A stretch of 64,000 bases of DNA, from positions 62,001-126,000 of the forward strand of contig JACCGJ010000601.1 in assembly GCA_013407085.1 (NCBI GenBank), given 5' to 3'. Made by a program: the position numbers and the translations under genes. Source of the stretch: Atriophallophorus winterbourni (Eukaryota; Platyhelminthes; Trematoda; Plagiorchiida; Microphallidae). Positions within the stretch are counted from its first letter, which is position 1. Each line of letters starts with the position of its first letter. Positions 12,801 through 20,289 of this stretch are shown here, piece after piece. The notes beneath the pieces are model-generated. The model was not told the origin of the DNA. It did not search any database and saw nothing but the letters and a program-made list of their open reading frames with translations.

Positions 12801-14700
12801 GGCCCACACCGTTTGGAGTAGCAAACTCTCTCAGAATTCACATCGATACGTAAAATTCGGTCAGTCGGGCGCATTTGTCTACTATCTGTGTTGTCTACGT
12901 ATGTATGTATGTATGAAAGCACAAGCCTGGTCCAGGCAAAGTGCCGCACAGTCAGAGACTGCACGTGGGCTAAGATACTGTCAGGTTGCCCAGGCCTAGA
13001 CAGATATGAGGCGGGAAATAGAAATGGTAGTGAGACTTCAGCGTGTTTCAGCATGCAGCTCACTACCGTTGGCCAATCAATTTAGCACGATGTTAGCCGT
13101 ACAGCACAGAAATGCTGCACGATTGCACATCTGTGCATGTTGTCTACGTTCAGCAGCCGAAATCAGAACCAGCTCTTCCCCAGCTTGCAAGCGATGCTTC
13201 ATAGTAACTCTAATTAAGCGTTAAAGCGGAAGTTGTGAAACCTCTTTTACAAACGTCTATGTATTGCAAATGTGGTTTACCTGATTTCAACTTCCCAAAG
13301 AGTAGATCTTTTGGAATACGAGCGATACGAATTCATTGGCATCGAGACATGCCCATAAACTCAGTTCTCAATAGAATGTTGGTCGGTGTCAACTGAACGT
13401 TCGCGAGTCATTGTTATTTTGTGGATATAATAGACATAATCGTCACGACTACCCTGCTCGCGAGACAATCGGCAGGGATTGTGGAACATTTTCGCTCGGT
13501 ATACCGCGCTGTGAAACATGCTGCACCTACCTCATCAGTTGTATCTTCTCCTACACTCACCGATGCTGCTCCATTTTGAATGCATTGATCGATACCGGAG
13601 GTTCCGAAAGTTTTTTTTTGAAAATCAGTTGTACAGAGATCTCGATTTCCTACATATCTATTACATGGCGGAAACGTTTTAGCTTCTACACAATCACGAA
13701 GCCACACCAAGGGACACTGTTTTGTTTCCTTATCATATTAACGGAAACATGTATGCCGATGCCAAACTTTCCGTACTTCCACACCCTTCTGGGACACGCG
13801 TTCAGCTATCGTTTCAGGGCGATTGAGATTCACTTTACGTATGTGCGCCTGGCTCCACGGGTGGATTAGCCGGCTTCATTGATGTCTCGAATCAAGCCAG
13901 CCCACGCTCGTCGATCGGAGGCGAGACCGTTGTACGAATCCTTTATAAGAGTGGATCTAAAGTCAGTCTCTGTTTACCATTCTCCACAATTACAGGATTC
14001 ACTCAAACTAAGATTTCCGGATGGCGAAAAAACCAAAACGGTAGCGGAATTAAAATGCGGGGGTGAGCAACATGAAGCCTCGAACGTGATGCGATTTTAA
14101 AGCTTTTCTTGTATATTAGCTGACGAGTATATGTTGCTGCGACCGGTTATGCGAAGACGAACATTTAACACTGAATCTTAGTCATTTATGCAGAGCAGGT
14201 AGACATCAAATCGAAGAATGATTAGTTACAACAAAAATTGACCATACACTTAATCGCGTAAAGCAGCGAGAAACAACAGGAAGGACGCTGTAGTTTTATT
14301 GAGAACGGTACAAAATAATAAGAACGAATTAACACAATTATCATCACAAGTAAGCCAAATTTCGTGAATGAATTTTCAGCGAGAATTAGCAAGATGAGGA
14401 AAGTGAGTTCTTACCACAGCCATCGACAGTACTGGTAACTGATCCCAAAGCAGTGAGGATAACTTTCGAATCCTAAAGTTTCAAGGAGGTGAATGTGTAA
14501 CTGATTCAAAAACTAACCAGTGGTTGTGGGAGTCTGGGAGTATAATTGGGGATAACACTGAATATAGGAGTCCGTTGTTTAGCGGCGCCTTTAAAACTGT
14601 TGGAACGGTCTGATTGTAAAGAATCTAGCGTTAATCTCGAAGAAGAAGACGACGACGACGAATCAGAAGTATCAGAGTCATATAAAATATTTTCATCCAT
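6838..14700 (-). CDS. NAF1: NAF1, H/ACA snoRNP assembly factor (seven exons, 3' end unresolved)
   Basis: Naf1 holds the place of Gar1 during nuclear assembly of H/ACA RNPs, including telomerase RNP. Exons by frame and splice sites: 14700-14518, 14472-14415, 12377-12295, 9764-9339, 8528-8450, 7423-7100 and 7029-6838. All junction phases agree, giving at least 448 residues, close to the usual length of about 500. Residues 1-61 are Ser/Asp-rich. The Gar1-like core spans about 62-250, with ALGSV near 70, PPIDAGSSLFL, PLGE joined to VYETFGPV, and the diagnostic GSDASW at 236-241. An FSDDD acidic motif and a basic stretch follow in exon 5, then a Pro/Ser-rich tail, as in animal Naf1. A Ser/Pro insert of about 70 residues splits the core (132-202). 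Intron 5 has a GC donor. The exon after 6838 was not found. A weak candidate is 5809-5790, where frame gives VRTLAV then stop. The family call is firm; the C-terminus is not. Confidence 0.88.
7498..7562 (+). repeat. SINE-1 fragment with TATG tail
   Basis: A (TATG)n run leads into GATCCAGGCAAAGTGCCGCA and a truncated right half. It lies in a NAF1 intron, antisense to the gene. Confidence 0.6.
8246..8445 (+). repeat. SINE-1 copy with internal deletion and accessory module
   Basis: Shows the core ends (AAGTGCCACACAATCATAGA, then GTTGCCCAGGCCTAGACAG) with the middle deleted. A short A/T-rich insert and the module ending TACAGAAGTACGACACGATT follow. It lies directly beside NAF1 exon 5. Confidence 0.6.
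9867..9947 (+). repeat. SINE-1 copy
   Basis: TATGAAAGCACAAGCCTGAT through CAGGCTACCCAGGCCTA, about 81 bp, inside NAF1 intron 3 and antisense to it. Confidence 0.7.
10591..10846. repeat. Family B hammerhead-type repeat in foldback form
   Basis: Two inverted arms of about 110-130 bp meet at 10735-10742. On the minus strand the left arm has stem I strand CCAC, CTGATGA (10669-10663), a CGGC-AAACA-GCCA stem-loop, GAAA, then ATA and GTGG. The right arm lacks the CTGATGA part by deletion. Both ends carry TTGGTCATCC/GGATGGCCAA-like sequence. It lies in NAF1 intron 3. Confidence 0.6.
11340..11490 (+). repeat. Rearranged SINE-1 copy
   Basis: ATATGAAATCATAAGCCGGA and later CTGTGCAATTGTGCAGTAC show pieces of the SINE-1 core and of the accessory module in inverted order. 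Confidence 0.45.
11508..11606 (-). repeat. SINE-1 copy
   Basis: TATCTCTGTCTAGGCTTGGG through TTAGGCTTGTGTCTTCAT on the plus strand is the reverse complement of the family core. Confidence 0.65.
11708..11942 (+). repeat. Long SINE-1 copy (core plus accessory module)
   Basis: A 93-bp core is followed by the roughly 140-bp module with GGTAATGAGACTTCAGCG, CTCACTGCCACTGGCCAATC and CAGCACAGAAGTACTG. It lies in NAF1 intron 3. Confidence 0.7.
12060..12160 (+). repeat. Family B hammerhead-type repeat, partial
   Basis: Has CTCCAC (12105-12110), CTGATGA (12111-12117), an AAACA loop, GAAA (12131-12134) and GTGGAG (12141-12146). Stem I is a perfect 6-bp match. Stem II has lost two pairs and the cleavage dinucleotide TA reads AT. 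Confidence 0.6.
12899..13138 (+). repeat. Long SINE-1 copy with TATG tail
   Basis: A GTAT microsatellite precedes a full core (12912-13007) and full accessory module. The module contains the inverted pair GGTAGTGAG/CTCACTACC. It lies in NAF1 intron 2, antisense. Confidence 0.75.
13411..13740 (+). mobile_element. Ty3/Gypsy zinc-knuckle and protease relic
   Basis: The frame shows a decayed CCHC-type stretch (CGYNRHNRHDYPARE) and then ALIDTGGSESFF, the aspartic protease signature of LTR retrotransposons. No RT was recognised after it. It lies in NAF1 intron 2, antisense to the gene. Confidence 0.6.
13950..14070 (+). repeat. Strongly decayed family B-like repeat
   Basis: CTGTTTACCATTCTCCACAA, GGATTCACTCAAAC and later AACGGTAGCGGAATT, GGGTGAGCAACATG keep the order of motifs of the hammerhead family, but the core is unrecognisable. 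Confidence 0.35.
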
Positions 14701-14706
14701 GATTGG

Positions 14707-14724
14707 CTGAAAAACAGAAGAAAA
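14707..14724 (-). promoter_or_regulatory. Splice acceptor just upstream of the NAF1 start codon
   Basis: A pyrimidine tract running into TTTTTCAG ends at 14707, leaving only six bases before the ATG at 14700. This is either the end of an intron in the 5' UTR or a spliced-leader trans-splicing acceptor, which flatworms are known to use. I see no evidence for a particular upstream exon between 14.73 and 15.6 kb. Confidence 0.6.
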
Positions 14725-15595
14725 TTTGATGCAGTAACTACGTGTTCGTTATTTGTCGTATTATGCAAATAAAGTGAGGAAATTTTAAAGCGTAAACTAG
14801 TGCCGATTAATTAAATTGCGGACCTGAAATTAATGCTGAACGGAATTAAGTAGTTGTCATGTTGTTTTGACATTCCTTTTATTGTGTACACACGCATATT
14901 TTACCGTATTACACATCTAACCTTTTTCTTCTTGTTATAGCTCATACTCCAGTTCTCTAGTTGATTAAAGCCTTTCAATCAGGCGTTATCTTCTCAACAT
15001 TCGTTTGTGTTCTGATAATCTCTGACTCTCGTTACAGTAGTATGCTTCGATTCATATTTTATCGGATTGTTCGAACCCAGATAAAATGGTGGAATCAGTA
15101 AGCCCGGTGACAAAGAGGCCTATGCACAGTTTCATTGATCTGGGACCATTCTAACATCACGTCGATCTTTTCATTCAATAAAGTGATGATGAGATTAGAG
15201 TACACACTCATTACCTGAAGAAAATCTCACTACTAAAGATCATGAACTAGTACAACCTAAGCGAGCATCGACTAGAGTACTTCTTCGTGACGCAGTCAGC
15301 GCTTTTTTCCCGTCAACACGGGAACTTTATATTTAGAGCAAGGTACCGGTCATATACAAAATAAGATGGAATAGGGTTAACCTCGTGGCAACTGAGGATA
15401 GTACGGCCCAAATCAAACGGTTCCAGTAGTTGTAAGTAAGTTCTTAACTAGAGGGAAAAAGGGACAACGAGAATAGGTTGTGGACAAGATTCATCATTAT
15501 GGACAACATTAAGTTGGTAGCATATACCGAATGATTAACTGCCATGCAATCATGACATTTTAAAAATGAAGAAGTGTGGGACCTAAAAAAGAACT
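14725..15595. other. No gene recognised upstream of NAF1
   Basis: AT-rich. It probably includes the NAF1 promoter, but no specific element could be supported. Confidence 0.45.
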
Positions 15596-15598
15596 TAT

Positions 15599-15745
15599 GT
15601 GCTGTGCAGCCTACACCGTCCTAAATTGATTTGCCACTGGTAGTGAGCTGCATGTCTAGGCCTGAGCAACCTGACAATATTTTGGCCCACGTGAAGTCTA
15701 CGACTGTGCGGCACTTTGTCTGGATCAGGCTTGTGATTTCATAGA
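15599..15745 (-). repeat. SINE-1 copy with partial accessory module
   Basis: GTGCTGTGCAGCCTACACCG and CCACTGGTAGTGAGCTGCAT (module) precede GTCTAGGCCTGAGCAACCTG to GGATCAGGCTTGTGATTTCA (core), all inverted. Confidence 0.65.
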
Positions 15746-15844
15746 AGATTATGCACAGACACTCTGGTGCCTACACCTCGAATTAAACAAACAAGTGGTA
15801 TGAACGAACAGAGCGAAATTAGAATGACAGCTTCCTTGTGGCCT

Positions 15845-16399
15845 TCATCGTCCCGCACCATAACAAGCTTTCCTTGACACTTTACCTGACAACATACCAC
15901 AATAATCAATCACTCCGAGATGTCTACAAGACCGCCACGGAGGCTGTGCAGAGCATGCGGTAAAACAGTCTCCCAAAGAGTTGCCGGTAAATAATGAGTT
16001 TTCAAAGTAAAGCTGATTGTTTTCCAAAGTGTGCCACTGAGGTGTTCGACTTGGCCGTTGCCTTGTGGATTATAAGATGCTGTGTGGCTCATGGCGATTT
16101 CGTTTTCAGTCAGAAAGATTTAAGTTCGGAAGACAAGAAGGACGAACCCCTGTCAGAGTGGATATAGACAGGCATCCCAAACAAAGTGAAAAGCTGTGTG
16201 ACAGCAAATCACAGTAGCTGATTACATATCCGCACATGGAAAGGCAAAAGGGAATCGAGAGAAATCGTCTATTAATGTTAGCAAATAGCGATTTCGAGTA
16301 CTTGAAGGTAAAGGACCATTGAAATCTATACTTAAACGGTATAACAACAGAAATAACAAGATTACATGGATGTTGATAAAGCAGTGGTATGATCGCCAC
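15845..16399 (-). mobile_element. Ty3/Gypsy integrase fragment, frameshifted
   Basis: Minus-strand frames give MSHTASYNPQGNGQVEHL and then LWKTISFTLKTHYLPA (16092-15910), the typical integrase C-terminal core. Upstream pieces to 16399 in shifting frames resemble the catalytic core. Frameshifts and stops make it a pseudogene. Confidence 0.7.
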
Positions 16400-16655
16400 A
16401 CAGATTAGACTGAGATGAGGGCTCGGTCGGTTCGTGTTGTGACTAAATATGTGAGGAACTGATTAGCTATCAAAGTAAAATGCTAGGTACTCTAGAGAGC
16501 ATTGGTGCTCCACCATCCGTCGTTTGTATCGTTAATAGTATCCATGTATTAAATTTCGACGCTGAGGCTAATGTCGCGTTCGAGACGTGGTTCCGTAGGT
16601 ATGAAAATTTGCTCCGCGTAGATTTTGTTGCACAGGACGATGCGTGGAAAGTTAG

Positions 16656-16748
16656 TATGAAAGCACAAGCCTGATCCAGGCAAAGTGCCGCAGTGAGAGA
16701 CTGCACGTGGGCTAAGATACTGTCAGGTTGCCCAGGCCTAGACAGATA
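16656..16748 (+). repeat. SINE-1 with exact target-site duplication (defines the family ends)
   Basis: A 93-bp element from TATGAAAGCACAAGCC to GCCTAGACAGATA is flanked by the 11-bp direct repeat TGGAAAGTTAG (16645-16655 and 16749-16759). Removing the element and one repeat rejoins the Gypsy gag frame. Confidence 0.85.
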
Positions 16749-16849
16749 TGGAAAGTTAGACTCCTACTTCGCAAACTTGGCTTAAGTGAACTCGATAAAT
16801 ATTGTAACTTAATCTTGCCACAAAACCCACGCGACAGTTTCATTCATAC

Positions 16850-17002
16850 TTCGGTGTAGGCAACCGGGTAGTATCATGCCTACGTTCAACGATGCCGATG
16901 ACAACGCTTTGTACCCCCCTTCTCGCTTTGTACATCTCATTGTTTATGTTGAACGGCACTATATCTGTATCAGATTGTGCAAATATAATAATAATAATAA
17001 TA
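16850..17002 (+). repeat. SINE-2 with AAT tail and target-site duplication
   Basis: A 153-bp insertion ends in (ATA)n and is flanked by ATTCATAC at 16842-16849 and 17003-17010. Its body begins TTCGGTGTAGGCAACCGGGT. I saw no second copy in the window. Confidence 0.7.
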
Positions 17003-17954
17003 ATTCATACAGACAGTCGAAACACTGAAACAACTATTTGGAGACAGGTCATCGCTCTTTAACACACGTTATCGTTACCTAAAACTGATTATGCAGGAAT
17101 CCGACGATTTTTTAATACACATGGGCATTGTTAACGGAGTGCGAGCGTTTTAAGCTTCGTTCACTAACGGATGATCAATTTAAATCGCTCATATTTATAT
17201 GCAGTCTTCCAGTTTCACAGATATCAGGACCCGGCTTCTCAATCGATTGGAACAGGACCCATCACTCTCGCTTCAAGCCATTGGTGACGAGTATCTTCGA
17301 TTGATAAATCTCCAACGGGATTCGGCTATGGTCCACCTTGGGGACCATGGCAAACATGCAGTCAATCTCCATCGGGATTCGGCTATGGTCCACCTTGGGG
17401 ACCATGGCAAACATGCGGTACATACAATCCAAAAGAAGATACGCATTCTTGGCCCGAATCAACCTGGTTCCCAGAATCCAAATCCATCTTCGCTAGGATC
17501 CAGGAATCCTTCTTCTGCGTGTTGGCTACGCGGCGCATGGCATTTCGTCAAATTCTGCTTTTTCAAGCAACACCGATGTCAACGATGTAACATCGTTGGC
17601 CACAAGGATGGTTTCTGTCAAAAAAAGTATTGGTCGCTTGAGGCCGTCACACAAGCCTTCGGAGAAGTCTCTCAGTCTTTTAGCTACGTTCCAAGTTAAC
17701 GCAGCCGATCGGATGCAATTCGTCATGGTCCAGATCAACGGTCAATCTGTTCGATTGCAGTCGGACACTGCATCGGACATTACGATCAGTTCTCGTAAAT
17801 TCTGGCGGAAACCCTACACCATAGTGTCCGGAACAAATATATCAGGGTCTCGGATCAGTTCACAGCGTAGTGTTTGATTGTAATAGGACACCTCCACCCC
17901 TAATATCACGATCAATGCGGAATGACAGCATGTTTGTGAGCATTAGTTCAGTAT

Positions 17955-18110
17955 GCAATATGGTTGGGATCAACTAGGTTTCTGTGATGGCAACGAAATC
18001 GAAAATTTTGTCGAATGGAGCAGTTGTAATTCGGGAAATTTGTTCATGAATCCTCGGGTGTTCGTACAACAACAGGACAGTGTATCGCGGTGGAGTTGGG
18101 CGTCGTGAGG
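17955..18110 (-). mobile_element. Fragment of a non-LTR endonuclease N-terminus
   Basis: Across two minus-strand frames: NTRGFMNKFPELQLLHSTKF and FDFVAITET followed by a stop where Trp is expected. This matches the start of the apurinic-type endonuclease of CR1/Jockey elements. Confidence 0.55.
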
Positions 18111-18429
18111 CGTACCATCTAGGAAGCCGATCTGGAAAGGATCGGCTGTGGTAGGTTTTTTGAGGCGTAAGTCCGTCATGCACTGGAGGACGTGGTTGGA
18201 ATGTGTCTTCGGGCTGACAATTCTCTCTATAAAAAACAACAAATGTCTAATCAATGTGCATGCTATACGAGAACATAAGGCGTATTTACCTCGCTTTTTA
18301 TCTCACCATGCTTTTTAGCACGCTTTATGCGACCCCCTGTACACAAAACTCAGTGGTTTCTTACAAGCTATCAGCTTTTATTACCACAATAAAACTATTG
18401 ACTATCAGGCTTGTGCGTTCATACATACA

Positions 18430-18845
18430 AACATCTATAATGTACGAGAAAAAACAGGCTAATTTTATCACTAGAGTAATTAAACAGTAAAAGATATCAG
18501 AAATATAATAAAAATATTTTCTTTTAATAATACAGTAATATAGTCCATCTTACAGCAATTTGACAGAATATCACAAATTTCTAATGATTTCTTATCAGAG
18601 CGTGGGAAATATAACAAAGTTGAATGTACCGCCTTCGTATATCCTTTTTGTTTTTAGCATCAGTGTCAGTAGTTCAGTTCAGTTCAGTTCAGTTGCACAG
18701 GACAGTAAGTGGCGAACGAGCCAATCGAGCGTCCAGAATTTCTTTCGGTGTAAAGCTGCAGAGAAGCAACCAACACTGCCAAAGCGTTTATTCTTATTGT
18801 GGTTTGGATATCCTCGACGATCGCGATGACAAGGGATTATCCGGG
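18430..18845 (-). mobile_element. CR1 tail-to-head junction relic
   Basis: 18672-18845 matches the 3' UTR end of the CR1 copies farther right, with its (TTCAG)n tail at 18672-18695. 18430-18660 matches the 5' leader that precedes their ORF1 (for example GAGCGTGGGAAATA..ACAAAGTTGAA). The same order is seen in the big array. Confidence 0.65.
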
Positions 18846-19102
18846 ACGATAGTCGACCTAGTCGAAACGAGTGCCCAGATTCTTTCTGAGGTGCTTGAAA
18901 ACACCCGCCGCTACCAGGATTGATTCGTAAGCAGCACATGTGTGTGTACCTGTGAATGGAAGATGGGAGAGGTCTCATCACCAAAAGATGCGAGAGTTAA
19001 TGCAGGTTGCATTCCAATCCAATGAAAAGACGATGGATAGCAGTTTATTTCAACAGAAAAAAAGATGGAAAAGGAACGCTTCTTGTGTTTCAAAAAGATT
19101 TT

Positions 19103-19560
19103 TCAAATAATTTTGTGATTTTCGACAATATATATGGTTGGATTTTTTCCCAGCTCATGTTTGAACGCATTTGCTGAAGTTGCCCAGATTAGTTCTGCGA
19201 GAAGTGAGTTCCACGCGTTCATTACACGGATGCTGAAAAAATTCGTTCTGGGTTCCAGCTCGGTGTGCTGTTTGCTTATCTTAAGACTGTGCCCTCGTGT
19301 ACCAACCAAAGGAGAGATCCGAAAGAACTCATCGAATTCGAGACAACTTAATATTTTGACAACAATAAATATCTCTATAAGATCCTCCTTAAGTTGCCTC
19401 CTCCTAAGCGAGAAAAGTCCTAATGGTAATGGACGATTTTCATAGTTGGTATATGCTAACCCCTCGATCATGCGAGTGGCAAGCTTCTGTACCTTATATA
19501 ACTGCACTATAACCTTCTGGTAATAAGACTTCCAAGCCTGGATACACTATTACAATAACA
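19103..19560 (-). mobile_element. CR1-type RT C-terminal fragment
   Basis: A 134-codon frame with LYKVQKLATRMIEGLAYTNY, then LFSLRRRQLKEDLIEIF and VGTRGHSLKISKQHTE, ending in a natural-looking stop. It belongs to the same subfamily as the copy at 51.1-54.7 kb. The sequence to about 18.85 kb is probably its 3' UTR. Confidence 0.75.
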
Positions 19561-19609
19561 GCACGATGGTTAATTTTTGTATGAAGCCAGATTTAATTGA
19601 TTAGCAAAA

Positions 19610-19680
19610 TATAATACTAATAATAAAAATAAAAATGAAATAATAATAATTATAGTAATAATAATAAATTTCTACTTTAA
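19610..19680. repeat. TAA/AAT microsatellite
   Basis: Imperfect (TAA)n and (AAT)n run next to the hammerhead array. Confidence 0.7.
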
Positions 19681-19952
19681 TGCCACTATTAGAATAGGTT
19701 CATAAAACGAACCACGAAGTTCAAACACAGAATCACACACGTCGGTAGTGGTGTGTAACTGCGAGGGATGTGAGCAACACATCACTTTGGTCATCCATGA
19801 GCGCAATGAGTGCTTGACCAATAATCACTTTGTGATTCTGTGTTTGAACAACGTGGTTCGTTGTACGAACCCTATGTAACAGTGGATTTTTAGAATAACG
19901 TTGTTTACCACATATCCACTGTTTCAAGTCTCACTGAACCTAATTTTACCAT

Positions 19953-19994
19953 CTCCACCTGATGACGGCAAACAGCCAGAAACCGGTAGTGGAG
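19953..19994 (+). ncRNA. Putative type I hammerhead ribozyme, best copy
   Basis: Stem I CTCCAC (19953-19958) pairs perfectly with GTGGAG (19989-19994). Between them are CTGATGA (19959-19965), stem-loop II with GGC-AAACA-GCC (one C/A mismatch at its base), GAAA (19979-19982), a one- or two-pair stem III CCGG, and the cleavage dinucleotide TA before G19989. Very short stem III is the form known from Penelope-like elements and animal retrozymes. Activity is not shown. Confidence 0.65.
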
Positions 19995-20185
19995 TGTAAT
20001 TTCGGTGGATGTGAGCATCATATTATTTTGGTCATCCATAAGCGCTATGAGTGCTTGACAAAGTATCACTATATGATTCTGTATTTGAACATTGTGGTTC
20101 GTTGTACGAACCCTACGTAAAAGTAGCATTCAAGTATAACGCTGTTCACCACTTATTCACTGTTTCAAGGCTGACTGAAACTAAA

Positions 20186-20216
20186 CTGATGACAGCAAAA
20201 AGCTAGAAAACAGTGA
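20186..20216 (+). ncRNA. Second hammerhead core of the array, diverged
   Basis: CTGATGA (20186-20192), stem II AGC-AAAAA-GCT and GAAA (20206-20209). Relative to the copy at 19959 both sides of one stem II pair changed (G-C to A-T). Stem I and the cleavage site are lost. Confidence 0.45.
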
Positions 20217-20289
20217 GGGTTTGTAAGATAGGGGTGTGTGAGCAACACATTACTTTAGTAATAATAATAAGATTTATTATTCTAATAAT

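Larger units (their letters stand above)
16480..17880 (+). mobile_element. Ty3/Gypsy gag and start of protease, with two nested SINEs
   Basis: Gag begins near 16480 (VLNFDAEANVAFETWFRRYE), a pattern typical of flatworm Gypsy gags. It continues after a SINE (KVRLLLRKLGLSELDKY) and after a second insertion (TVETLKQLFGDRSSLF). A frame at 17199-17699 holds TDIRTRLLNRLEQDPS, one damaged zinc knuckle (CWLRGAWHFVKFC, a Cys replaced) and one intact (CQRCNIVGHKDGFC). The protease starts at about 17700 with LQSDTASDITISS and then decays. A 57-bp segment is duplicated in tandem at 17311-17424. Confidence 0.75.
19690..20260 (+). repeat. Family B hammerhead array, about two and a half tandem units
   Basis: Cleavage-site motifs recur at 19747, 19988 and about 20215, giving periods of 241 and 227 bp. 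Each unit carries GGATGTGAGCAACACATC..TTGGTCATCCAT, a GATTCTGTGTTTGAAC..GAACC arm, AACAGTGG..GTTTACCAC..CCACTGTTTCAAG and then a ribozyme core. Units also contain an inverted pair, 19696-19738 against 19830-19871. Confidence 0.7.

Noticed and set aside
12755..13063. Minus-strand 102-codon frame
   Set aside because: It lies across a SINE-1 copy; similar frames recur wherever the SINE occurs.
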